This document shows positions 1 through 9,590 of a DNA stretch of 64,000 nucleotides, piece by piece (positions within the stretch are counted from its first letter, which is position 1; every line of letters starts with the position of its first letter). Made by a program: the position numbers and the translations under genes. The stretch spans positions 1-64,000 of the forward strand of contig JBBPSI010000105.1 in the NCBI GenBank assembly GCA_038093515.1, read 5' to 3'. The stretch comes from Butyriboletus loyo. Its lineage: Eukaryota; Basidiomycota; Agaricomycetes; Boletales; Boletaceae. The notes beneath the pieces are model-generated. The model was given only the letters and a program-made list of their open reading frames with translations, was not told where the DNA came from and did not search any database.

Positions 1-202
1 CTCAGTAGTATAAAGGCTCTGCCTTTCCACCATGTACATTATCTAGTTCTACGCAGTAACCTGCTAGCAATTAGTTTCACTCCAGACTCTTAGTGTGCGC
101 ACTAAGACATAGTCTGAGACCCAGCTCAGAAACGCTTTAAGAGTCTTGAGGCCACTCCAGAGTGCCTCCTCGCTGTTCTAGTTGTTAGCGCCCAGCGTAA
201 CA
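1..202 (+). repeat. LTR1, 3' part of the 5' LTR of element 1
   Basis: Ends in GCGTAACA at 202 and repeats 6698-6899 with one mismatch (near position 38). The first about 224 bases of the LTR lie left of the window. Confidence 0.93.
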
Positions 203-602
203 AAAGAACTAGATCTTCCTCTCGCTTCTGCTCTTCAGCAGTAAAGCCGCCCCACCCTCGCCCAACATTTCCATCCAACGTCCCAGACGCGTCGGTCGTT
301 CTTTCCGCGTTCCCTCTCCCGAACCGGAACCCATCGTCGTCGACAACCCGTCACCACCACACACTCCCGCCCCGCCAAACCCTGAACCCCAGTTTTCCCC
401 TCTGCCCCAGTTAGACCCCGAACCCTCATATCAACCCGAGGACCAGGGTCAAGGGCAGGAAGACGAACCGGCACCTAGCGACGACGGATACAGCGACGAC
501 TGGCTAGACAGAACCCCACACGTTTCCCCACACCCTTCCCGCTCTCCCTCTCCACCGTATTTTCCACCCGCAGATTCTTCTGACGACGAAGACGACGACA
601 AC
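203..602 (+). other. Element 1 leader between LTR and gag
   Basis: The sequence is non-coding or poorly coding, and Pro/Glu codon-like runs are present without a convincing start. It begins AAAGAACTAGATCTTCC just after the LTR, where a primer-binding site is expected; I could not match it to a named tRNA. The same leader recurs at 16704-16965 (plus) and about 26279-26665 (minus). Confidence 0.6.
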
Positions 603-1598
603 ATGTCCGACAAAGGAAAGATCGTCCCCAAGGACTTCTCTGGTCTCAACGAGGATGCTTCACGATGGCTCCTCGCCATGCGCACATACTTCGCCGCCAA
701 CCAAAATGCGTTCCCCGACGACGAGTCCAAAATCAACGCCCTCCTCATGAAAATGAGCGAAGGGAAAGGCAAGACGTTCTCCGAAGGCTGGATGGGCCTT
801 CTCCTAGATGGAACCCCTACTCCACGACAAAGGGAGTTCACCACCGTCTGTGAAGACTTTCATCGCGTCTTCCATCCCTTCGACGTAGGAGAAAGCGCCC
901 GCATTGACCTAGGAAACTTAAACCAAAACCGAGCCAACAAGAAAGACGGCTACGACACATACGTCACGGAGTTCCAGCTCCTCGCCGCCAAGTCTGGAAT
1001 CATAGATGAGAAAGCGCTCATCGAGTGGTTCATTCGCGGTCTCGACCCCCGCCTCGCCGAGTCTGTCCTCTCGTGCGAGAAACCCCCTACCACGCTTGCC
1101 GGATGGGCAGAGAAAACATCCGCATTCCATGCCCAACACAAACGCATCGACGACCTCCGCGCAGGGAAGCGCTACATTCCCACCTTCTCCTCCTCCTCGA
1201 AGCCCTCGTCCAACAGAAGGGACCCCAACGCCATGGACGTTGACGCAGTCCGACTTACTCCCGTACAACGCGCGGAGTACATGAAGCAGAACAAATGCTT
1301 CATCTGCCACCAAGTCGGCTGCCGTTCAACCAACCATCCTCGTCCCCCACGCAATGGGCAGAACCCCCGAGGACCACCCTCTCGTCCCCCTCGCAACCCT
1401 CAGCGCGCACGCGCCGCCGTCGTCACGCAACCAGAGTCAAAGCCCTCCCCACTCGTCGACTACTTGTCCGAGTTGAAAGGTCGAGGCACACAACAAGAAG
1501 ATGTCTTAAATGTCCTCAAGGCATGCTTCAATGAAGAAGAAGAAAAGCTGCCCGTCGCAGCAACCAAGGTGGCCGAAGAATGGCCAAAGGATTTTTAG
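603..1598 (+). CDS. gag: Gag polyprotein of element 1
   Basis: 331 aa structural protein expected to form the cytoplasmic virus-like particle that packages element RNA. The ATG at 603 follows the acidic end of the leader, and the related element 5 has its start at the equivalent place. A capsid-like region covers roughly residues 1-190. Near residue 232 there is a Cys/His cluster (CFICHQVGC then a His) that departs from the usual CCHC knuckle. The stop at 1598 overlaps pol by 19 nt in the -1 frame relation, and the same 19-nt overlap is kept in element 5. Assignment rests on position before pol and on the repeated copy; the Ty3 gag family is poorly conserved in sequence. Confidence 0.9.
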   Translation: MSDKGKIVPKDFSGLNEDASRWLLAMRTYFAANQNAFPDDESKINALLMKMSEGKGKTFSEGWMGLLLDGTPTPRQREFTTVCEDFHRVFHPFDVGESARIDLGNLNQNRANKKDGYDTYVTEFQLLAAKSGIIDEKALIEWFIRGLDPRLAESVLSCEKPPTTLAGWAEKTSAFHAQHKRIDDLRAGKRYIPTFSSSSKPSSNRRDPNAMDVDAVRLTPVQRAEYMKQNKCFICHQVGCRSTNHPRPPRNGQNPRGPPSRPPRNPQRARAAVVTQPESKPSPLVDYLSELKGRGTQQEDVLNVLKACFNEEEEKLPVAATKVAEEWPKDF

Positions 1599-4500
1599 AA
1601 AGGAGGGAAGTTTCGACGTCTTCGCCTCCTCTTGTAATTGCCCCTGTAGTTTTATCAAACCCAAATGCGCAATCTATCCGAATCCCAGTCTCTTTATTCG
1701 CGCATAAAGGGGGACAAATCGTCGACACATTCGCCCTGGTGGACAGCGGCGCAAGCGGATGCTTCATAGATCGCGATCTAGTGAAGCGAAAGAAACTGCC
1801 AATGGAACGGCTACCCAAGCCACTTAGTGCCCAAAACGTGGACGGGTCAAACAACCAAGGAGGAGTAATACGATACAAGGTCAACATCTCCATCAGGATT
1901 GGAGAAACCGAGGAGGAACGGAGTTTCCTAGTCCTCAACATTGGTAAAGAAAACATGATCCTGGGATTGCCGTGGCTACGAGAGGCCAACCCGGTAATAG
2001 ATTGGGCCACTGGCCACATCGATCTCCCCGATCAGATCAAGAAGCCCCGACACGACTCCCCTCGGGCAATCGCTCAACGGTACCTGGTACGGTACCTTGA
2101 CTTGGACCCAGACTCCAAGATCGCCAAGCTCTGGAAGAAGCGAGTAGACGCTTCAGCAAGGGAAGCTTACCCTATTCGAAAAGCAACTATCGCGACAGAG
2201 ATCGCCGCCCAAGTCACCAAGGAGAAAGCGGTTCTCCCTACCCCGTTCGCTGCCTTCGCGGACGTTTTTGACAAAAAGAACACCGAGGAACTTCCCCCAT
2301 CCCGATCTTTCGATCACGCCATCGACCTCGACAAAGACTTTGTCCCAAAAGTCGCCAAGGTCTATCCCTTGAACCCGAAGGAGTCGGAAGCCTGCAAAGC
2401 CTTCGTCGAGGAACATCTCAAGTCGGGAAAGATCACTCCCTCGAAGTCCCCTCAAGCCGCCCCCTTCTTCTTCGTATCAAAGAAGGATGGCTCGTTACGC
2501 CCCTGTCAGGACTATAGGTACCTGAACTCTCACACTGTCAAAAACGCCTACCCTCTCCCCCTCATCTCCGATCTCGTCGACCGTCTCAAAGGGTCCAAAA
2601 TCTTCACGAAAATGGACATTCGCTGGGGATACAATAATGTCCTCATCAAGCCGAACGACCGCTGGAAGGCAGCCTTCATCACTCCCCAAGGGTTGTTCGA
2701 ACCCACTGTGATGTTCTTCGGCCTTTGCAACTCTCCAGCGACCTTCCAGGCCTTGATGGACCATATTTTCGGCGACCTCATGGCGGAGGGATGGCTGATC
2801 ATTTATATGGACGATCTCTTGATCCATTCCGCCACCCCTGCAGAGCACGAAGCGCGAACGATCCGTGTCTTGGAACGACTTCGCGAACATAAACTGTTCC
2901 TCAAACTGGAGAAGTGCTCGTTCGACGCCGAAGAAGTGGAGTACCTCGGAATGATGGTCCGAGAAGGGCAGGTCAAGATGGACCCGACCAAGTTGAAAGC
3001 CATTCGCGAATGGAACCCTCCCACCTCGGTGAAAGCTGTCAGGTCTTTCATCGGGTTTTGTAACTTCTACCGGAGGTTTATACAAGACTTCTCCCACATT
3101 GCGAAGCCACTACACGACCTGACCAAGAAGAATTCCCCCTGGGCCTGGACCCCGGCTTGTGAACAGGCGTTCCAAGCAATCAAGCAGTCGTTCTTACGAC
3201 AACCCGTCCTCTCCATGCCCGACGTCACCAAACCATTCGCCGTCATGACGGACGCCTCCCTTACTGCCACGGGGGCAGTTCTTATGCAAAAAGACGTCAA
3301 CGGCGACCTCCACCCCTGCGCATACCTCTCGAAGACGCTCTCCCCGGCAGAGCGCAATTACGACATCTACGACCGCGAGCTGCTCGCAGTTATTCACGCG
3401 TTAGAAGAATGGCGACACTACCTGCGTGGTACTGGTCACCAGGTTGAGATTCTTACCGACCATAAGAACCTCACGTACTTTCGACAACCCAATAAGTTGT
3501 CTCGCCGACAAGCACGTTGGCTCATGTTCCTGCAGGATTTCGACCTGCATTTCCACCACATCCCGGGTACCCAGATGGGCCCTGCCGATGCCCTATCCCG
3601 CCGCGACGACGTCGACACTTCCGCCGATAACCAGGAAGTAACCCTTCTCCCCGAGAATCTCTTCGCTCGTAAAATCGACGTCGCCCTTGCAGAAAAGATC
3701 GCTGCCTCCACCCCCAGCGACCCCATGATTAAGCGGTGCATGCAGGCTCTTTACGAAGACTCCCCACTCTTCCCCAAAATGAACGCTGGGGACTGGGACT
3801 TCGACGGCAAAGAGTTATATTTCCGCAAGAAACGCTACATCCCCGAGGCAGCGCGAGTCGACCTTATCCGCTCTTTACACGAGAGTCCCGCTGGTGGTCA
3901 CGGTGGCATATTCCGCACCCAGAACATGGTGCAACGCGATTATTGGTGGCCAGGAATGGCAAATTTAGTCCGCCGCTTCGTCGCCGGCTGCGCTGTTTGT
4001 CAGGCGCATAAGGTTAACACTCACCCCACCGTGCCCCCTCTCACCCCTCTGGCCAGTGTGGCCTCTCGTCCGTTTGAACAGGTGTCAGTCGACCTCATCA
4101 CCGGTCTCCCTCCTTCCTTGGGTTATGATTCAGTCATGGTCGTGGTAGACCATGGGCTTACGAAGGGGGTAATTTATTCCCCTTGCAACAAAGACATCGA
4201 CGCGGCAGGAGTCGCCAAATTATTTTTCAAAACCGTTTTCCTTCGTTTCGGCCTACACTCCCGCTGTATCTCTGACCGAGGTCCTCAGTTTGCATCCGCC
4301 TTTGCCAGGGAACTCGCGAGACTTCTTGACTACGATCTCGCCCTTTCCTCCGCCTACCACCCCCAGACCGACGGCGAAACAGAACGAGTCAACCAGGAAT
4401 TAGAGACTTACCTGCGGATCTTCTGTGATGGACACCCGGAACGTTGGGCCGAACTCCTTCCCATGGCCGAGTTTTCCCACAACTCGATGACACATTCCTC

Positions 4501-5140
4501 GACAAACGTGACCCCATTCTCTCTAATGGTCGGGTATGAGCCGAGGTCTTATCCTCCAATCGGAAAGACGTTCCTCCCCGCCCTCGAGTCTAGACTCTCA
4601 GAGCTCACGGGAGCCCGAACGGAAGCTTTAGAAGCCCACGAGAAGGCACGCCGGTTGATGAAGGAACGGATCCAGTCCAAGTTCCGCCCGTGGAAGACTG
4701 GCGATAAGGTTTGGTTGGAAGGGCGCAACCTTCGACTCAGGTACCCGTCGAAGAAGCTCGCCCCTAGACGGGAAGGTCCGTTTGAAATCGCACAGGTTAT
4801 CTCCCCTGTGGCGTACAGGCTCCGACTGCCGCCGACATGGAAGATCCATGATGTCTTCCACGCGTCCCTCCTGACCCCTTATCGCGAAACGGCAGAACAC
4901 GGCCCGAACTTTACCAATCCCCCTCCGGAAGAAATAGACGGAGATGAAGAGTACGAGATCGATCGGATCTTGTCCCATCGCGGTTCAAAGGGACGCCGTC
5001 AATTCCTTGTATCCTGGAAAGGATATTCCGCAGCAGAGAACACCTGGGAACCAAACGGGAACCTGGTCCATGCGCAGGCCTTGCTCAAGGCTTATAAACT
5101 GCGCCACCCCAAGGACTTTCCCTCCCCATCTTCGCAGTAA
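1580..5140 (+). CDS. pol: Pol polyprotein of element 1 (protease-RT-RNase H-integrase-chromodomain)
   Basis: 1186 aa from the in-frame ATG at 1580. The aspartic protease motif DSGA begins at residue 55. Reverse transcriptase carries YMDD at 409-412. RNase H has its first Asp (TDAS) near 558. The integrase has an HHCC zinc-binding region around residues 770-810 and a D,D(35)E triad at about D838, D899 and E935. A C-terminal chromodomain (about 1120-1175, with VSWKGY and NTWEP) should steer integration to modified chromatin, as known for chromoviruses. No internal stop was seen. Expression could be by -1 frameshifting from gag or by reinitiation at the ATG inside the overlap; the sequence does not decide between them. 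Confidence 0.96.
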   Translation: MAKGFLERREVSTSSPPLVIAPVVLSNPNAQSIRIPVSLFAHKGGQIVDTFALVDSGASGCFIDRDLVKRKKLPMERLPKPLSAQNVDGSNNQGGVIRYKVNISIRIGETEEERSFLVLNIGKENMILGLPWLREANPVIDWATGHIDLPDQIKKPRHDSPRAIAQRYLVRYLDLDPDSKIAKLWKKRVDASAREAYPIRKATIATEIAAQVTKEKAVLPTPFAAFADVFDKKNTEELPPSRSFDHAIDLDKDFVPKVAKVYPLNPKESEACKAFVEEHLKSGKITPSKSPQAAPFFFVSKKDGSLRPCQDYRYLNSHTVKNAYPLPLISDLVDRLKGSKIFTKMDIRWGYNNVLIKPNDRWKAAFITPQGLFEPTVMFFGLCNSPATFQALMDHIFGDLMAEGWLIIYMDDLLIHSATPAEHEARTIRVLERLREHKLFLKLEKCSFDAEEVEYLGMMVREGQVKMDPTKLKAIREWNPPTSVKAVRSFIGFCNFYRRFIQDFSHIAKPLHDLTKKNSPWAWTPACEQAFQAIKQSFLRQPVLSMPDVTKPFAVMTDASLTATGAVLMQKDVNGDLHPCAYLSKTLSPAERNYDIYDRELLAVIHALEEWRHYLRGTGHQVEILTDHKNLTYFRQPNKLSRRQARWLMFLQDFDLHFHHIPGTQMGPADALSRRDDVDTSADNQEVTLLPENLFARKIDVALAEKIAASTPSDPMIKRCMQALYEDSPLFPKMNAGDWDFDGKELYFRKKRYIPEAARVDLIRSLHESPAGGHGGIFRTQNMVQRDYWWPGMANLVRRFVAGCAVCQAHKVNTHPTVPPLTPLASVASRPFEQVSVDLITGLPPSLGYDSVMVVVDHGLTKGVIYSPCNKDIDAAGVAKLFFKTVFLRFGLHSRCISDRGPQFASAFARELARLLDYDLALSSAYHPQTDGETERVNQELETYLRIFCDGHPERWAELLPMAEFSHNSMTHSSTNVTPFSLMVGYEPRSYPPIGKTFLPALESRLSELTGARTEALEAHEKARRLMKERIQSKFRPWKTGDKVWLEGRNLRLRYPSKKLAPRREGPFEIAQVISPVAYRLRLPPTWKIHDVFHASLLTPYRETAEHGPNFTNPPPEEIDGDEEYEIDRILSHRGSKGRRQFLVSWKGYSAAENTWEPNGNLVHAQALLKAYKLRHPKDFPSPSSQ

Positions 5141-5150
5141 ACACTCGAAA

Positions 5151-6422
5151 ATGTCCATCTCCCCAGTCGAAAACAACGCCTCTTCTGCCGCCAATGACGC
5201 CAACGAAAACCTTCCCCTTCCGCCGCAACCCCCAGTCCGCTCATCTCGTCTTCCTGTTTCATCCCGCCGCGTTCTCTACGCCGCCGTTCTCGAAAATCCC
5301 GTCGCCACGTACGCGCTCGAACAGCGCATGGACTTCACCGGAGACTACGTCCTCCGCACCCTCGCCTCTTTATACCGCTCGTACGCCCTCGCCCGTACCG
5401 TCCACACACGTCTATGCCCAGACAACCAACCCCCCGTCTATGCCGCCGCCCTCGAGTCATCCTTGATGGAGGCTAGGGGTTATACCCTCGACATCCTCCA
5501 CGCCGAAGGATTCGGTTATGTGGTGGACCAGCTGTTGCCAGGTATTCTGGCCCCCGTCCTCAGACCCATCCTCATCGCGCTTGCTCCTAGAGAGCGGCAA
5601 TTCTACCTCCATTCCGCCGACCGCATCGGCTACCTCCGCCCCATGGCTCGTGGCCCCAATCCAGTGCCTCGTCCTCCCCCGGCAAGATCTCCTTCGCCTG
5701 TACCTGTTCCAGCGCCATCCGTCCGAAATTCTCCTGCAACCACGTTGGTAGCAGACACGTCTCGCGAGACTACAGGAGAATCCTTAGAGTCCTTTCGGAC
5801 CGACGTCGACGAGCCCCAGGTCGCTCGTCGACACTCCCCCCTACCGCCTCGTACAGTGCGTCGCCAACCTCGCCAGGCGCTACTCCAGGTCGGAGCAATC
5901 CCTGGATCGGTCACTCTCACCGCCGCAGGACGAAGAATCGCCAACAGAGCCGTCCGCTCCGTCACCCCCCAACCGTCTACCCGACGAGGAACGCCCGCAA
6001 TCCAGCTCATCCCTCATGTCTCCACCGCCGCCGCTACAGCTGGTAGCTCTAATGACTCTTCGTACGGACCCCCGCCCCCCTACCTCTCTGGTCGGGGCAC
6101 TCGTAATTCCCCTATCATCGTCGACGACCGATCGCCTGACCCCAGCACGAGCTCTGCTCGACCTCGCCTCGTCCGCCCGCAACTCTGCTTTGAGTGTGGG
6201 ACCGCCGGTCACTTTCGCAGGGAATGTCCCAATTACGCCTGCCCCTTCTGCCATCGGATCGCCCCTGGTCATATACAGGAGTTTTGTCCAGAGCGTATCT
6301 GCGGCCTATGCGGAGCCGTTGGCCATATCGTCGCCAACTGCACGTTCCGGGACGACGCGTGGGCGGAGCTCCCTGCCGACGATCCTTACGACTACGACTT
6401 CAACGAGGGAGCGTCTCAATGA
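5151..6422 (+). CDS. ORF3: zinc-knuckle protein encoded downstream of pol
   Basis: 423 aa from the ATG at 5151, ten bases after the pol stop; the frame is open further upstream into pol, but this is the first ATG after pol. A moderately hydrophobic, helix-like region covers about residues 40-160, followed by a long Pro/Ser/Arg-rich linker. Three Cys/His motifs fill about residues 346-403; the first is CFECGTAGHFRREC, a classic CX2CX4HX4C knuckle, and the others are variants. The extra position recalls env-like ORFs, but I see no signal peptide or fusion or transmembrane features, so a nucleic-acid-binding or nucleocapsid-like role is a better inference. Copies of this ORF occur at 15569-16249 and 7167-7601 (both minus). 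Function is not known to me. Confidence 0.85.
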   Translation: MSISPVENNASSAANDANENLPLPPQPPVRSSRLPVSSRRVLYAAVLENPVATYALEQRMDFTGDYVLRTLASLYRSYALARTVHTRLCPDNQPPVYAAALESSLMEARGYTLDILHAEGFGYVVDQLLPGILAPVLRPILIALAPRERQFYLHSADRIGYLRPMARGPNPVPRPPPARSPSPVPVPAPSVRNSPATTLVADTSRETTGESLESFRTDVDEPQVARRHSPLPPRTVRRQPRQALLQVGAIPGSVTLTAAGRRIANRAVRSVTPQPSTRRGTPAIQLIPHVSTAAATAGSSNDSSYGPPPPYLSGRGTRNSPIIVDDRSPDPSTSSARPRLVRPQLCFECGTAGHFRRECPNYACPFCHRIAPGHIQEFCPERICGLCGAVGHIVANCTFRDDAWAELPADDPYDYDFNEGASQ

Positions 6423-6460
6423 AGGGAGTTTTCAAATTGTGGAGTCGGAGTCTCCACCAT

Positions 6461-6470
6461 GGGAAGGGGG
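6461..6470 (+). other. Polypurine tract of element 1
   Basis: GGGAAGGGGG lies three bases before the 3' LTR start (TGTTACGG). This is the expected plus-strand primer. The reverse-complement tract also precedes the LTR1 copies at 7115 and 15517. Confidence 0.85.
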
Positions 6471-6473
6471 TAA

Positions 6474-6899
6474 TGTTACGGTAGTGGTATACTTTTTCCA
6501 TCCACTACCACTTGGACTACTTCATTCGCCTAGCTTACAGCTAGTTCCCTTTGAACGGTACCAACCGTTCTAGCTTAGTCACCACTTCCCGCGCACGGAC
6601 GCACTTTCCCTCACACTCCGGAATCTTCTGGAATGTTCCTTCCGTACTTGTACTTTCCTTCTCGCGTCTCGATTAGGAACACGGTCTGTGCGCAGACCTC
6701 AGTAGTATAAAGGCTCTGCCTTTCCACCATGTACTTTATCTAGTTCTACGCAGTAACCTGCTAGCAATTAGTTTCACTCCAGACTCTTAGTGTGCGCACT
6801 AAGACATAGTCTGAGACCCAGCTCAGAAACGCTTTAAGAGTCTTGAGGCCACTCCAGAGTGCCTCCTCGCTGTTCTAGTTGTTAGCGCCCAGCGTAACA
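6474..6899 (+). repeat. LTR1, 3' LTR of element 1 (426 bp)
   Basis: Starts TGTTACGG and ends GCGTAACA, giving TG...CA and short inverted ends. Contains TATAAAGGC near 6706, a likely Pol II promoter box. Confidence 0.95.
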
Positions 6900-7115
6900 A
6901 TTGGGTCGCGAGAGCGAAAGTACAAACGAGGAAGAGATACTCTAGAACGTTCCAGAGTATGAAAGAAAACGCGTCCGTGCATGGGAAGTGATGACTAAGT
7001 ACGAACGGTTGTCACCGTTCAAGTGGAACTAGCAAAAGGCTAGGTGAACGTAATAGTCCTAACGGTAATGGGGAGAAAAAGTAGACCACTACCGTAACAG
7101 ACCACTACCGTAACA
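6900..7115 (-). repeat. LTR1 fragment on minus strand, split by element 1
   Basis: Matches the inner and 5' part of LTR1 in reverse, beginning at the point (ATTGGGTCGCGAG) where other minus copies continue (compare 26893 onward). The terminal 16 bp, GACCACTACCGTAACA, is tandemly duplicated (7084-7099 and 7100-7115). It is followed by the reverse polypurine tract and an ORF3 remnant, so it was the 3' LTR of an older minus-strand element. Confidence 0.88.
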
Positions 7116-7166
7116 TTACCCCCTTCCCATGGTGGAGACTTCGACTCCACTACTTGAAAACTCCCC

Positions 7167-7601
7167 TCACTGAGATGCTCCCTCATTGAAGGCATTGTTG
7201 TAAGCATCATCAGCAGAGATGTCTGCCCAGACATCGTCCCTGAAGGTACAGTTGGCGACGATGTGGCCAATGGCACTGCATAAGCTGCAGACACGCCTTG
7301 GGCAAAACTCCTGAATATGACCAGGGGTGATCTGATGACAGAATGGGCAGGTGTAATTCGGGCAGTCCCTGTGGAAGTGGCCAACAGTGCCACATTCGAA
7401 ACAGAGCTGCAGGTGGATGAGGTGAGGTTGAGCAGGGTCTGGGCTGGGACCAGGGGATTGGTCGTCCAGGACGATAGGGGAATCACGAGTGCCCCAGTTG
7501 GCGAGATAGGGAGGCAGGGGTCCATAGGAGGAGTCGTTAGAACTACCAGCTGTGGTGAGGGGGGAGGAGATGTGAGGGATGAGCTGGATGGCAGGGGTCC
7601 C
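7167..7601 (-). pseudogene. ORF3 C-terminal remnant of an older gypsy element
   Basis: An open frame of about 145 codons on the minus strand aligns with the end of ORF3: a Ser/Pro-rich linker, then CFECGTVGHFHRDC, two further Cys/His motifs and the same terminal NEGASQ before the stop at 7167. It has clearly diverged from element 1 yet keeps all cysteines. The 5' part is missing because an LTR2 sequence begins at 7602. Confidence 0.85.
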
Positions 7602-8090
7602 TGTTACAGTTTTACCCCTAAGCGTACCCCCCCACTCGTTTTCCCACGCTCACGCATCCCCGCCACCCCCGCCGTCTCATGATGCCGCCCATCGCCTGCT
7701 CCCCCAGTCGCCAAGTGGACGACATCCACTTCCCCAGTCATTCCACAAGTCTCAGTGATGCTACACTGAGATAGCCCCTGTCTTGTCATCCCATCGGGCT
7801 GGACCTTCAGTTGAGCCGTCACGTCCTTCATTCTTTGACCAATGACATTTGCTGCATCACGTGACTAGCACGTGATTAGATTACAACGTGTTCTTACCTT
7901 CGTGTCGAGACCTGTATCCAAGGGCTCTGCTGTTCGCGTTCCCTTTGCCCTGTGGGCCCCACCTTGTAGACATCGTCACTTTGTATTCAGCACTTCTCAT
8001 TCGCTGACAATGTTGCCATCTTCCTTGGAGCTTCACTCCCTCGTTACTGGCACTTTGCCACTTCTTCATTTGCTGTTATGACTTGATGTG
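7602..8090 (+). repeat. LTR2 fragment (sense strand plus), 3' truncated
   Basis: Begins TGTTACAGTTTTACCCC, the sense 5' end of LTR2, and follows the reverse complement of 28250-27770 with divergence, then loses similarity near 8090. The remaining about 330 bp of LTR2 is absent. Confidence 0.85.
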
Positions 8091-8189
8091 AGCCCATGTA
8101 GTCACATTTTCCTATGCAGATGGCCACCCCGGGTTGACAATGTCACCTGGCATACGGCCACCCCAGGGCGGGCCCTTGGGTGAAATTTA

Positions 8190-9240
8190 GCACAGCATTG
8201 ACAGACAGGCCCACCAGGTGTATATAGAGAAAATGTATGGTAGACGGGAGGGCCTGCACGTGGGCATATGGTATATACAGGGGGCCTGCCATGTGTATAT
8301 AGAAGGGATGTACTTTAGACAGGAGGGCCCACCAGGTATATATAGAAGGAATGTACTTTAGATGAGGGGGCCCACAGGGGGGATATATGCAACATATGGG
8401 TAGGCCCGCTGGGGGTATATAGTAAGAGTGTGGGGTAGATGAGGGGGCCCGCAGGTGTATATAGAGGAAATGTGATATAGACGAGGGGGCCTGCAGGTGT
8501 ATATAGAGGAAATGTGATATAGACGAGAGGGCCTGCCAACATATTTCCAGTATATATGGTCAGGCCCGCCAGGTGTATATGGGGGAAATGTGCTTTGGGC
8601 GACAGGGCCCGCATGTGTGCATGCAGTATATATGGGTGGGCCCGCCAGGTGTATATAGGGGAAATGTGCTTTTGACAACAGGGCCTGCAGGTGTATATAG
8701 AGGAAATGTGCGATAGACGAGAGGGCCTGCAGACATATTTATAGTATATATGGTCAGGCCTGCCAGGTGTATATGGGGGAAATGTGCTTTTGATGACAGG
8801 GCCTGCAGGTATACATGTGGTATATATGGGTGGGCCCACCAGGTGTATATAGGGGAAATGTGCTTTGAATGAGAGGGGCAGCAGGTGTATGTGAGGTATA
8901 TATTGGCAGGCCCGCCAGGTGGCATAGACAGACTGCGGGGTGGATGAGAGGGCCCGCAGGTGTATGTGGGGTACATGTGGGCGGGCCTGCGGGGTGTATA
9001 TAGGGGAAATATGCTTGGGAAGACAGGGCCTGCAGGCATATTTGTGGTACATATGAGCAGGCCTGCCAGGTATAGATAGAGGTAATGCGCTGCAAATGAG
9101 AGGGCCCGCAGGGGGCATGTGGAGAGGTATACTCTTGGCAGGAGTGTGGCGGGCAGGCCTGAGGGGTGGTGGGTAGGGCGGCATGGCATATACTGGTGGG
9201 CCTGCAATGTGATTTGCAGCACCGAAGGGGCGGCCGCTAG
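8190..9240. repeat. Degenerate minisatellite, about 45-62 bp unit
   Basis: About twenty imperfect repeats built around GGTGTATATAGRGGAAATG and GGGCCYGC. Neighbouring units differ by substitutions and by insertion of a second TATATATGG-containing half-unit, so the period varies. Long open frames on the minus strand here are by-products of the repeat. 8091-8189 holds unique sequence with nothing recognisable. Confidence 0.85.
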
Positions 9241-9590
9241 CATTAAATGAAGGATATGGCAAGCGGATGGCTAATATTGGGCATTCCGCCGCAGCAATGG
9301 GCAGGTCCCTTCGGGATCAATGGGGGGCATTCCATACGCGTGGGCTGTTCCGCTACAGGCTCGAGTGGGCCTGGTGACTTCTATCCAAGAGCTACCACCT
9401 AAATGTATTTAATCACACTCCTTGGCCAGGTTGTGGACATGCAGGGCGGCGGGTGCATTTTGAATATATAGGAGTCATGCCACATTAGGTTGCTTTGACT
9501 TGAAACCCCGGTTGTCTTGGAGATGAATGGCTCTATAATCAGGCGGAGGATGGCATTTACTTCCCAGTGTCGTTTCATAGAATTCTCACA
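9241..9590. other. No gene seen between minisatellite and TET/JBP-like pseudogene
   Basis: AT/GC-balanced sequence without repeats or a convincing open frame. It would be the upstream region of the gene starting at 9591. Confidence 0.5.

Larger units (their letters stand above)
1..6899 (+). mobile_element. Ty3/gypsy chromodomain retrotransposon (element 1), 5' end cut by window
   Basis: The layout is partial 5' LTR (1-202), leader (203-602), gag (603-1598), pol (1580-5140), extra ORF3 (5151-6422), polypurine tract (6461-6470) and 3' LTR (6474-6899). The 202 bases of 5' LTR present match 6698-6899 with one visible difference, and all three ORFs are open. I infer a recent, possibly still competent insertion. 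The 3' end abuts an LTR of the same family in the opposite orientation, so the element seems to have inserted into a relative. The target-site duplication cannot be checked because the left flank is outside the window. The order protease, RT, RNase H, integrase, chromodomain is that of chromoviruses. Confidence 0.95.

Noticed and set aside
4944..5150. ORF3 starting inside pol as a longer protein
   Set aside because: The first ATG after the pol stop (5151) begins the conserved part; the upstream stretch is the pol chromodomain region in another frame.
8315..9262. Long minus-strand frame (about 315 codons, Pro/Tyr/His repeats)
   Set aside because: Product of the minisatellite; overlapping frames are equally open and composition follows the repeat.
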